Positions 1 to 4,955 of a stretch of 5,936 nt of DNA are shown here, in pieces (position 1 is the stretch's first letter; each line of letters starts with the position of its first letter). The DNA comes from Bacteroidales bacterium. Its GTDB lineage: Bacteria; Bacteroidota; Bacteroidia; Bacteroidales; F082. A program made the translations under genes and the position numbers. The DNA lies in NCBI GenBank assembly GCA_024689285.1, contig JAILDR010000157.1, positions 1 to 5,936 on the forward strand, given 5' to 3'. The notes under the pieces were generated by a model. That model was not told the origin of the DNA and did not search any database. It was given only the letters and a program-made list of their open reading frames with translations.

Positions 1-1113
1 CGTAACGAGACCATCGCTGAGACTGGCTTTATCGAGCGTGTCATCATCGAAGGCCGTAGAGGCGCCGGTGCACGTAACCCGCTCATCGAGATTGTCTCTG
101 ACAACGGAGAGGTTATCGTTTCCTACGACTTGCCTGTTGATGCCCACGTCATCGTGGACGAAGGCGAGACCATCAGTGCCGGCGACCAGTTGGTACGTAT
201 CCCGCGTAACGTCTCTGGCGGCGGCGATATCACCGGCGGTCTGCCGCGTGTACAGGAACTGTTTGAGGCTCGTAACTCCATCGACCCGGCTGTTGTGTCT
301 GAGATTGACGGTATCGTCCACCTTGAGAAGAAACTCAAGCGCGGCAACCGTGAAGTCGTAGTGATAGCCAAGACAGGCGAGGAGAAACGTTACCTCATCC
401 CGACCTCGAAGCAGATTCTGGCTCAGGAGAACGACTTCGTGAAGGCAGGCCAACCGCTTTCGGAAGGTGTCATCACTCCCGCCAGCATCCTCGCTATCAG
501 CGGCCCCGCCAAGGTGCAGGAGTATATCGTCAACGAGGCTCAGAGCGTCTATCGTCAACAAGGTGTGGTCATCAACGACAAGCACTTCGAGGTGATTGTG
601 CGTCAGATGATGCGTAAGGTTGAGATTATCGACCCAGGCGACACGCGATTCCTGCAAGGCGAGTTGGTCAACAAGCTGACTTTCCAGGAGGAAAACGACG
701 ACATCTACGGCAAGTTCTTTGTGGAGGACAACGGTGCTTCCGACAAGCTGCAGAAGGGCGAAATCGTTTCGGCCATGAAGCTGCGTGAGGAAGAGTCGGC
801 CCTGAAACGTAAGGACTTGGCGCTGCCCACCGTGCGTCCTGCACGTCCGGCTACGGCCACCCAAGTGCTGCAAGGTATCACACGCGCTGCTTTGGCGACC
901 GACAGCTTCATCTCGGCTGCCTCCTTCCAGGAGACCACCAAGGTGCTGACCAATGCTGCCATCGCTGCCAAGACGGACTACCTGCTCGGCATGAAGGAGA
1001 ATGTGATTGTCGGTCACAAGATTCCTGCCGGTACGGGTCTGCGTGAGTACGAAGACTTGATTGTAGGTTCTCGTGATGAATACGACGAGCTGCAAGCAAA
1101 GGCCAATGTGTAA
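1..1113 (+). CDS. rpoC: DNA-directed RNA polymerase subunit beta' (C-terminal 370 residues, 5' end outside window)
   Basis: This is the C-terminal part of the largest RNA polymerase subunit. The frame is open from base 1 and ends at TAA, so the gene starts before the window. Family hallmarks are visible: GGLPRVQELFEAR at window residues 79-91 (E. coli beta' has ITGGLPRVADLFEAR), SFISAASFQETT at 302-313, and KENVIVGHKIPAGTG at about 332-346, close to the end as in other beta' subunits. This segment belongs to the C-terminal jaw/clamp part of the enzyme and includes the conserved regions that follow the trigger loop. Roughly 290 residues follow GGLPRV, similar to E. coli, so the C-terminus is complete. 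An internal TTG at 130 could be mistaken for a start, but the protein reads on upstream of it. A hairpin with a T-run follows 17 bases after the stop. Identification is essentially certain. Confidence 0.98.
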   Translation, partial: RNETIAETGFIERVIIEGRRGAGARNPLIEIVSDNGEVIVSYDLPVDAHVIVDEGETISAGDQLVRIPRNVSGGGDITGGLPRVQELFEARNSIDPAVVSEIDGIVHLEKKLKRGNREVVVIAKTGEEKRYLIPTSKQILAQENDFVKAGQPLSEGVITPASILAISGPAKVQEYIVNEAQSVYRQQGVVINDKHFEVIVRQMMRKVEIIDPGDTRFLQGELVNKLTFQEENDDIYGKFFVEDNGASDKLQKGEIVSAMKLREEESALKRKDLALPTVRPARPATATQVLQGITRAALATDSFISAASFQETTKVLTNAAIAAKTDYLLGMKENVIVGHKIPAGTGLREYEDLIVGSRDEYDELQAKANV

Positions 1114-1130
1114 TTCAATTCGTTAAACAC

Positions 1131-1164
1131 AGCGGGGACGGCTGAAAGGCTGTCCCCGCTTTTA
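1131..1164 (+). terminator. Intrinsic-terminator-like hairpin between rpoC and the DUF3467 gene
   Basis: AGCGGGGAC (1131-1139) pairs perfectly with GTCCCCGCT (1152-1160). Inside it, GGCT and GGCT can add four pairs (two of them G-U), closing on a GAAA tetraloop and giving a stem of up to 13 bp. TTTTAATT follows. It ends only about 12 bases before the next start codon, so the downstream gene is either expressed by read-through or the hairpin mainly sets the rpoC mRNA 3' end. Confidence 0.85.
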
Positions 1165-1176
1165 ATTCATACAGTT

Positions 1177-1482
1177 ATGGAAAACAATCAAAAGAATCAG
1201 TTGAATATTGAAATCAGCGACGAAGTGGCTGAGGGCACCTATTCCAATTTGGCCATCATCACCCACTCGCCCAATGAGTTTATCGTCGACTTTGCCCAGC
1301 TGATGCCTGGTACGCCTAAAGCCAAAGTTCGCTCAAGAGTGATTTTGAACCCCTTGAACGCCAAGCGCTTGTTTAAGGCTTTGGCTGACAACATCTCCAA
1401 ATATGAGCAGCAGTTCGGCACCATCAACGATGGCGGAGGCATTGCCCCGTTCTCGATGGGTGCGCCCACGGCTCAGGCTTGA
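1177..1482 (+). CDS. DUF3467-family small protein
   Basis: A 101-residue soluble protein recognised as DUF3467 by the pattern YSNLAIITHSPNEFIVDF (22-39), then PGTPKAKVRSRVILNP (44-59) and AKRLFKALADNISKYEQQFG (62-81). The family is small, of unknown biochemical function, and to my knowledge commonly sits directly downstream of rpoC in Bacteroidota; that placement is seen here. There is no signal peptide or membrane segment. The C-terminal 20 residues (GGGIAPFSMGAPTAQA region) are low-complexity and probably flexible. The ATG at 1177 is the only sensible start, because the family similarity begins soon after it and the terminator stem lies just upstream. No promoter of the TAnnTTTG type is seen in the 63-base gap, so expression by read-through from rpoC is likely. 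Its conserved neighbour hints at a link to transcription, but that is inference. Confidence 0.93.
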   Translation: MENNQKNQLNIEISDEVAEGTYSNLAIITHSPNEFIVDFAQLMPGTPKAKVRSRVILNPLNAKRLFKALADNISKYEQQFGTINDGGGIAPFSMGAPTAQA

Positions 1483-1508
1483 TCCTCGGTTGAACTCGTA
1501 AAGCAAAT

Positions 1509-1540
1509 AAAAGCGCCCCCCGAAAGGAGAGCGCTTTTTT
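1509..1540. terminator. Bidirectional intrinsic terminator between convergent units
   Basis: AAAAGCGC (1509-1516) pairs with GCGCTTTT (1531-1538). The interior (1517-1530) can extend partly around a GAAA loop. On the plus strand the stem runs into six T's; on the minus strand the mirror stem is followed by TTTTATTTG. It lies 26 bases after the DUF3467 stop and about 40 bases beyond the lemA stop on the other strand, so it can serve both units. Confidence 0.9.
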
Positions 1541-1579
1541 GTTGTGGGTTAGGCTAATACTTTTGTTAAACTAGCCGCC

Positions 1580-2158
1580 TTAGAACGTCTCCGGTGCCTT
1601 CTCGGAGCCGGCGTCAGCCTCGAAATACGGCCTTCTTTCGAAGCCGCAAAGGTTAGCAATCAAGTTGCCTGGAAATTTCCGGATGCTTTGGTTGTAGTCC
1701 TTGGCGGCTTCGTTGAAGCGTTCGCGTTCGGTAAGGATGCGGTTTTCGCAGCCTGCCAGCTGGGCTTGTAAGGTGAGATAGTTGTCGCTGGCTTTCAGGT
1801 CGGGGTAGTTCTCCACCTCAACGAGGACGCGGTTGATGGAGTTGCCCAGTTCTCGCTGTGCTGATTCGTAGCTGGCAAACTCCAGATCGTCAAATTCGTC
1901 AGTGTCGACTTTCACCGAAGCGGCTCTGGCACGGGCTTCCGTGACGGCGATGAGGGTGCCTTGCTCGTGTTTCGTGTAGCTCTTGACCAAGGCGACGAGG
2001 TTGGGCACGAGGTCGGCGCGGCGCTGGTAGACGTTATCCACCTGACTCCACGCCCTGGTCATGTTCTCCTGTTTGGTTATGAATCCGTTGTAGGTCGTCC
2101 AGCCCCAAACAACGAGAATGCCAACGACAACGAGGATGGTGATTTTTATAGCCCTCAT
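1580..2158 (-). CDS. lemA: LemA-family membrane-anchored protein
   Basis: A 192-residue protein with the LemA layout. Residues 5-20 form a hydrophobic N-terminal membrane segment. Next come TYNGFITKQENMTRAWSQV (22-40), the hallmark YQRRADLVPNLVALVKSY (44-61), KHEQGTLIAVTEARARAA (63-80), ENYPDLKASDNY (116-127), and a C-terminal signature of IRKFPGNLI plus GFERRPYFEADAGSEKAP. The helical domain after the membrane segment should lie outside the inner membrane. The function of LemA proteins is not settled. The ATG at 2158-2156 is chosen because it lies two bases after the pyrI stop; an in-frame TTG six bases upstream overlaps that stop and adds nothing conserved. It is the last gene of a tight pyrB-pyrI-lemA run and ends before a bidirectional terminator. 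LemA genes often neighbour TPM-domain (YgcG-like) genes, but none is seen here. The link to pyrimidine genes may be only co-transcription. Confidence 0.93.
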   Translation of the reverse strand: MRAIKITILVVVGILVVWGWTTYNGFITKQENMTRAWSQVDNVYQRRADLVPNLVALVKSYTKHEQGTLIAVTEARARAASVKVDTDEFDDLEFASYESAQRELGNSINRVLVEVENYPDLKASDNYLTLQAQLAGCENRILTERERFNEAAKDYNQSIRKFPGNLIANLCGFERRPYFEADAGSEKAPETF

Positions 2159-2160
2159 AA

Positions 2161-2628
2161 TCAAATGAATTCGAGTTTATCCTGAGTGGTGTTCTTCTCG
2201 CAGTAATGGCAATGCAGCTTGATGTTGCCTTGCGCGTCCTTGATGACGGTGAACTTGGTCGGCACGTCGTGCTCCTTGTTGGTGACGCAGTTGGGATTGA
2301 AGCACTTCACAATATGCTCGATATGGTCGGGAATGCTGACGGTCAGCTTATTGATGACCTCAAAGTCCTTGATTTCGATGATGGAAGCGGTAGGGGCGAC
2401 GAGGGCGATTTTGTTCACCTCTTCGGTGGCGAAATATTTGTTGGAGGCTTTGATGAAACCCTTGGTGCCGTATTTTTTGCTTTCCACGTTGGTGCCGAAG
2501 TAAACAGGGGTGCTTACCTTGTCCAGCCCCAGTATTCTGACGACTTGGAACACTTTGTCGGCGGGGATATGGTCGATGACGGTGCCGTTTTCAATGGCGG
2601 AGACGGTCAATTCTTTTCTTTTTTCCAT
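2161..2628 (-). CDS. pyrI: Aspartate carbamoyltransferase regulatory subunit
   Basis: PyrI binds nucleotide effectors (ATP, CTP, UTP in the well-studied enzyme) and joins catalytic PyrB trimers into the allosteric holoenzyme. The protein is 155 residues, close to the E. coli length. The N-terminal allosteric domain (about 1-100) contains ENGTVIDHIPADK (13-25), which matches the family pattern of the nucleotide-binding region. The C-terminal zinc domain has four cysteines, C109, C114, C140 and C143 (CFNPNC and CHYC), at almost the same places as E. coli C109/C114/C138/C141; they hold the Zn ion that makes the contact with PyrB. All key cysteines are present, so a functional regulatory subunit is expected. 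It starts 8 bases after the pyrB stop and ends 2 bases before the lemA ATG, consistent with one transcript. Confidence 0.98.
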   Translation of the reverse strand: MEKRKELTVSAIENGTVIDHIPADKVFQVVRILGLDKVSTPVYFGTNVESKKYGTKGFIKASNKYFATEEVNKIALVAPTASIIEIKDFEVINKLTVSIPDHIEHIVKCFNPNCVTNKEHDVPTKFTVIKDAQGNIKLHCHYCEKNTTQDKLEFI

Positions 2629-2636
2629 GGTTCTGA

Positions 2637-3557
2637 TTATTTAAGTCCTAAGATTGATGCGATTAAAGCCTGTCGGGCGTAGACACCGTTTTGTGCCTGC
2701 TGGAAGTAGTAAGCCTTCGGATTGGCGTCGACGTCCACGTGGATTTCGTTGACGCGCGGCAGCGGGTGCAGCACACGGCAGTTGGGTTTGGAGGCCTCCA
2801 GCATGTAGTTGCGAAGCACGTAGGAGTTCTTCACCTTTTCGTATTCCTCGGGGTCGGGGAAGCGTTCGCGCTGGATGCGGGTCATGTAGATGATGTCGGA
2901 GTGGGGGATGGCTTCCTCCAGTTCGGTGTACTGGTGGTATTCAAGATTTCTGTCCTTGATGTGTTGCTTGACGACACTTGGCAGTTTCAGCTCGACAGGC
3001 GAGACGAGGTTGAACTTGGCGTTGAAGTTGCACATGGCCTCCACCAGGCTGTGTACGGTGCGGCCATATTTCAAGTCGCCGACGAGGGTGATTTCGAGGT
3101 TTTCAAGTGTGCCCTGTGTCTTGCGGATGCTGTAGAGGTCGAGCATACATTGGGTGGGGTGTTGGTTGGCACCGTCGCCGGCGTTGATGACCGGCACCTT
3201 CGACACTTCGGAGGCGAAGCGGGCTGAGCCCTCGATGGGGTTGCGCATGACGATGAGGTCGGCGTAAGAGGCCACCATCGTGATGGTGTCGGCCAGCGAT
3301 TCGCCCTTTTGGATGCTGGTTCCTGCCGTGCTGCTGAAGCCGATGACATTGCCTCCCAAAAGTTGGATGGCGGTCTCGAAGCTCAGACGAGTACGGGTGG
3401 AAGGCTCGAAGAACAAAGAGGCGATGATGCGGCCGTTCAGCAGGTTCTGGTGCGGGTTTTTCTCAAAGTCCTCGGCAATGTCGAGAACGTGGCAGATTTC
3501 ATCCGGCGTATAGTCGCTGATGGAAATCAGGCTGCGGTTTTTCAGTGATATTGACAT
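2637..3557 (-). CDS. pyrB: Aspartate carbamoyltransferase catalytic subunit
   Basis: PyrB condenses carbamoyl phosphate with L-aspartate to N-carbamoyl-L-aspartate, the committed step of de novo pyrimidine synthesis, in the cytoplasm. The 306 residues match the usual length. The carbamoyl-phosphate site is seen as FEPSTRTR (50-57), with K84 in the mobile loop, R105 in VMRNPIEG and HPTQ (133-136). The aspartate side shows [12 protein letters not shown] (160-171), TRIQRERF (226-233) and HPLPR (264-268). All catalytic residues known from E. coli have a counterpart. The ATG at 3557 gives the standard N-terminus; no Shine-Dalgarno sequence is visible, as is usual in Bacteroidota. It is the first gene of pyrB-pyrI-lemA. 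A promoter, leader hairpins and an intrinsic terminator lie upstream, so transcription attenuation is the likely control. Confidence 0.99.
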   Translation of the reverse strand: MSISLKNRSLISISDYTPDEICHVLDIAEDFEKNPHQNLLNGRIIASLFFEPSTRTRLSFETAIQLLGGNVIGFSSTAGTSIQKGESLADTITMVASYADLIVMRNPIEGSARFASEVSKVPVINAGDGANQHPTQCMLDLYSIRKTQGTLENLEITLVGDLKYGRTVHSLVEAMCNFNAKFNLVSPVELKLPSVVKQHIKDRNLEYHQYTELEEAIPHSDIIYMTRIQRERFPDPEEYEKVKNSYVLRNYMLEASKPNCRVLHPLPRVNEIHVDVDANPKAYYFQQAQNGVYARQALIASILGLK

Positions 3558-3706
3558 AGGCTAATTTTATTTGATTTGTTGTTTTCAGCAAAAAAAAGAC
3601 GGTCAACCATGTGACCGCCAAAAATAATGAAAAGGGAAACCAAGTTTGTGGAATCAGTTGATTCCGTGTTGATAATCTTTTCCGATGGCTTGTTTAAGTA
3701 CTTCAT
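3542..3706 (-). CDS. Putative pyrB leader peptide (54 residues), overlapping the pyrB start
   Basis: An ATG at 3706-3704 opens a 54-codon frame (starting [10 protein letters not shown], ending SLCQYH) that stays open through the whole pyrB leader. It includes the terminator hairpin (codons 30-37) and its T-run (encoding LFF). The frame ends at TGA 16 bases inside pyrB, in another frame. It has no recognisable domain; the middle ([11 protein letters not shown]) is hydrophobic and encoded by a T-rich stretch. The arrangement resembles enterobacterial pyrL, a 44-codon leader read through the pyrBI attenuator, but I see no sequence kinship. The ATG falls within a few bases of the expected transcription start, so it would be leaderless or nearly so, which is a weak point. 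Treat it as a candidate: an open frame this short can arise by chance. Confidence 0.45.
   Translation of the reverse strand: MKYLNKPSEKIINTESTDSTNLVSLFIIFGGHMVDRLFFAENNKSNKISLCQYH
3590..3619 (-). terminator. Intrinsic terminator in the pyrB leader (candidate attenuator)
   Basis: Read on the minus strand, GGCGGTCA (3619-3612) pairs with TGACCGTC (3605-3598). That is eight pairs including one G-U, around the loop CATGGT, followed directly by eight T's (3597-3590). It stands downstream of the pyrB promoter and 33 bases before the pyrB ATG. No complete gene upstream needs it, so it is best read as an attenuator for pyrB-pyrI-lemA. On the plus strand no T-run follows, so it works only in the pyrB direction. 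Confidence 0.82.
3650..3665 (-). promoter_or_regulatory. Small hairpin upstream of the pyrB attenuator (possible pause hairpin)
   Basis: GGAATC and GATTCC form a perfect 6-bp stem with a 4-base loop. In the pyrB transcript it comes first, then a pyrimidine/U-rich stretch (3649-3620), then the terminator stem. The same order, pause hairpin, U-rich tract and attenuator, is known from the E. coli pyrBI leader. The pausing role is inferred. Confidence 0.5.
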
Positions 3707-3710
3707 CGGA
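3681..3710 (-). promoter_or_regulatory. 5'-end stem-loop of the pyrB leader
   Basis: TCCGATG and CATCGGA are perfect 7-bp arms separated by 16 bases (3688-3703). In the transcript they would pair at the extreme 5' end, and the leader ATG (3706-3704) would lie inside the stem. It may protect the mRNA 5' end or limit leader translation; both roles are inference. Confidence 0.45.
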
Positions 3711-3713
3711 CTG

Positions 3714-3744
3714 CAAAAATAGGGAATAATTTGATATTCTGCAA
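3714..3744 (-). promoter_or_regulatory. pyrB promoter (Bacteroidota type)
   Basis: On the minus strand TATTTTTG (3721-3714) fits the TAnnTTTG -7 consensus of Bacteroidota. A TTG at 3744-3742 lies 20 bases upstream as the -33 element. Transcription should start near 3710-3705, leaving a leader of roughly 150 nt before pyrB. Confidence 0.72.
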
Positions 3745-3780
3745 CAGTTTGGAAAAATTTTCATACACTTTTCCTTGTTT

Positions 3781-3799
3781 TGCGCAAATAGGTTGCGCA
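3781..3799. promoter_or_regulatory. Operator-like inverted repeat upstream of the WYL regulator gene
   Basis: TGCGCAA (3781-3787) and TTGCGCA (3793-3799) are perfect 7-bp arms around ATAGG. The site covers about -42 to -24 relative to the -7 box at 3809-3816, so it occupies the place of the -33 element. No hairpin role is evident, and a dimeric DNA-binding protein is the simplest user. Autoregulation by the WYL protein encoded just downstream is the natural guess. A degraded copy with the same promoter spacing lies at 5885-5903. Confidence 0.65.
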
Positions 3800-3808
3800 G
3801 ATTATTCG

Positions 3809-3816
3809 TACCTTTG
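3809..3816 (+). promoter_or_regulatory. -7 box of the WYL regulator promoter
   Basis: TACCTTTG matches the Bacteroidota TAnnTTTG box, 20 bases before the ATG at 3837. No TTG lies at the usual spacing for a -33 element; that place is taken by the inverted repeat at 3781-3799. The promoter may therefore need an activator, or be intrinsically weak and repressible. Confidence 0.65.
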
Positions 3817-3836
3817 CGGCAGAAAAATAATAAACT

Positions 3837-4913
3837 ATGCCCGCAAACAAAAACGCCGTAACACGCTACTACATCCTCGACAAGCTGTTAGCCAACCGCT
3901 ATCACCATTATTCTACTGAGGATTTGGTAAGACTTGTCAATGAGGAGTTGGAAGAATTGAAACCAGAAAAGAAAAAGAGTTGGCAAGTAAGTCGTCGTAC
4001 CATTGAGCTAGATTTCCATTATTTGGAATATGAAAGTCCGTTTGTCGCTGATATTGAGCATTACCAGGTTGATGATGTAAGCCAGCGGACCCTCAAAACC
4101 ATCAAGAAAAGCTGTCACCGCTATGCCGACCCGTCTTTCTCCATATTTACGCAGAAACTTACCGATGACGAAAAACATCTGCTTGGAGAGGCTTTCACGC
4201 TACTCGGGCAATTTGACGGACTGCCTACTCTTGAGGGCTTGGAAAGGCTGAGGGAAAGCCTCAAAGTGAAAACCGACCGCCAGATAGTGTCATTCACAAA
4301 GAATCCTTTGGAAGGCAAGAATCTGCTGGGTGAATTGTTCACGGCAATCTCACAGAAACAGGTGGTGGAATTGCATTACCATCGATTTGACACGCCTGAT
4401 GAAGACCGTCATTTGATAGTTCATCCCTACTTGCTTAAAGAATACAACCGCCGTTGGTATCTTATCGTTGCAGCCGACAATGACGGCAAAATACTATCGT
4501 TTGCACTTGATCGTATTGATAAGTTTGTCCCTTTGCCTTCTCGTGGTTATAAGGAATACGATGGCGACCTCAACGAGCGCTTTGAGGACATCATCGGGGT
4601 GACACTCATCGACGGCAATCCGTTGCAGACCATCATGTTCTGGGTGAGTGATTTTTCCAAGGATTATGTGGCCACCAAACCCTTGCATGAGTCTCAACGG
4701 CATTACAAAGGGGAAAGGGAAAAGGAATTGCGCCAACAATACCCAAAGCTCGAAGGAGGCGCATTCTTCTCCATTGACTGCATAGAGAACTATGAGCTCA
4801 TCCGCGAATTATCCTCTTTCGGCAAAGATCTGTTGGTGCTTTCGCCCGCCGACATCCAGCAGAAGGTACGCGACCGCGTGGTGGCACAATTCCAGGCGTA
4901 TCAGGCATTGTAA
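3837..4913 (+). CDS. WYL-domain transcriptional regulator
   Basis: A 358-residue protein with three recognisable parts. Residues about 8-65 form a DNA-binding winged-helix/HTH region, with VSRRTIELDFHYLE (51-64) as the likely recognition helix, typical of WYL regulators. Residues about 160-232 form the WYL domain, including VVELHYHRF (176-184), HPYLLKEYNRRWYLIVA (196-212) with the name-giving W207-Y208-L209, and FALDRIDKF (222-230). Residues about 262-356 fit the C-terminal WCX extension. WYL domains sense ligands, often nucleic acids or nucleotides, and many such proteins control defence loci (BrxR, CapW) or DNA-damage genes (PafBC). The ATG at 3837 follows a -7 box and an inverted repeat, suggesting autoregulation. 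The DUF1016 gene starts 42 bases downstream on the same strand and is a probable target or operon partner. The ligand is unknown. Confidence 0.95.
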   Translation: MPANKNAVTRYYILDKLLANRYHHYSTEDLVRLVNEELEELKPEKKKSWQVSRRTIELDFHYLEYESPFVADIEHYQVDDVSQRTLKTIKKSCHRYADPSFSIFTQKLTDDEKHLLGEAFTLLGQFDGLPTLEGLERLRESLKVKTDRQIVSFTKNPLEGKNLLGELFTAISQKQVVELHYHRFDTPDEDRHLIVHPYLLKEYNRRWYLIVAADNDGKILSFALDRIDKFVPLPSRGYKEYDGDLNERFEDIIGVTLIDGNPLQTIMFWVSDFSKDYVATKPLHESQRHYKGEREKELRQQYPKLEGGAFFSIDCIENYELIRELSSFGKDLLVLSPADIQQKVRDRVVAQFQAYQAL

Positions 4914-4925
4914 TGGATTTATTTG

Positions 4926-4933
4926 TATCTTTG
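4926..4933 (+). promoter_or_regulatory. -7 box upstream of the DUF1016 gene
   Basis: TATCTTTG fits TAnnTTTG, 22 bases before the ATG at 4956. A TTG at 4908-4910 is a possible but closely spaced -33 element. The box lies in the 42-base gap after the WYL gene. The TGCGCAA-type inverted repeat is absent here, so this promoter may escape the proposed WYL operator. It also rules out the upstream in-frame TTG at 4923 as a start. Confidence 0.6.
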
Positions 4934-4955
4934 CATTTCACTAATCCTTAAAAAG

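Noticed and set aside
2159..2164. TTG start for LemA two codons upstream of the ATG
   Set aside because: It overlaps the pyrI stop codon and adds only two residues; the ATG at 2158 gives the normal short N-terminus before the membrane segment.
2206..2682. Open frame of 158 codons antisense to pyrI
   Set aside because: Covers the certain pyrI gene; composition (runs of DDG, VGG) is that of a mirrored coding strand and no family is recognisable.
2691..3227. Open frame of 178 codons antisense to pyrB
   Set aside because: It lies fully inside pyrB, whose product is unmistakable; the translation is V/G/D-rich with no recognisable domain, as expected of a shadow frame in a codon-biased gene.
3590..3619. 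Riboswitch aptamer in the pyrB leader
   Set aside because: The leader has simple hairpins and a terminator, but I recognise no aptamer consensus; translation-coupled attenuation explains the layout better.
3731..3919. 62-codon plus-strand frame overlapping the WYL start
   Set aside because: It would start upstream of the promoter box and overlaps the certain WYL frame; no family features.
4923..4955. Upstream TTG start for the DUF1016 protein
   Set aside because: The TTG directly precedes the TATCTTTG -7 box, so it would lie upstream of the transcription start, and the added residues are not family-like.
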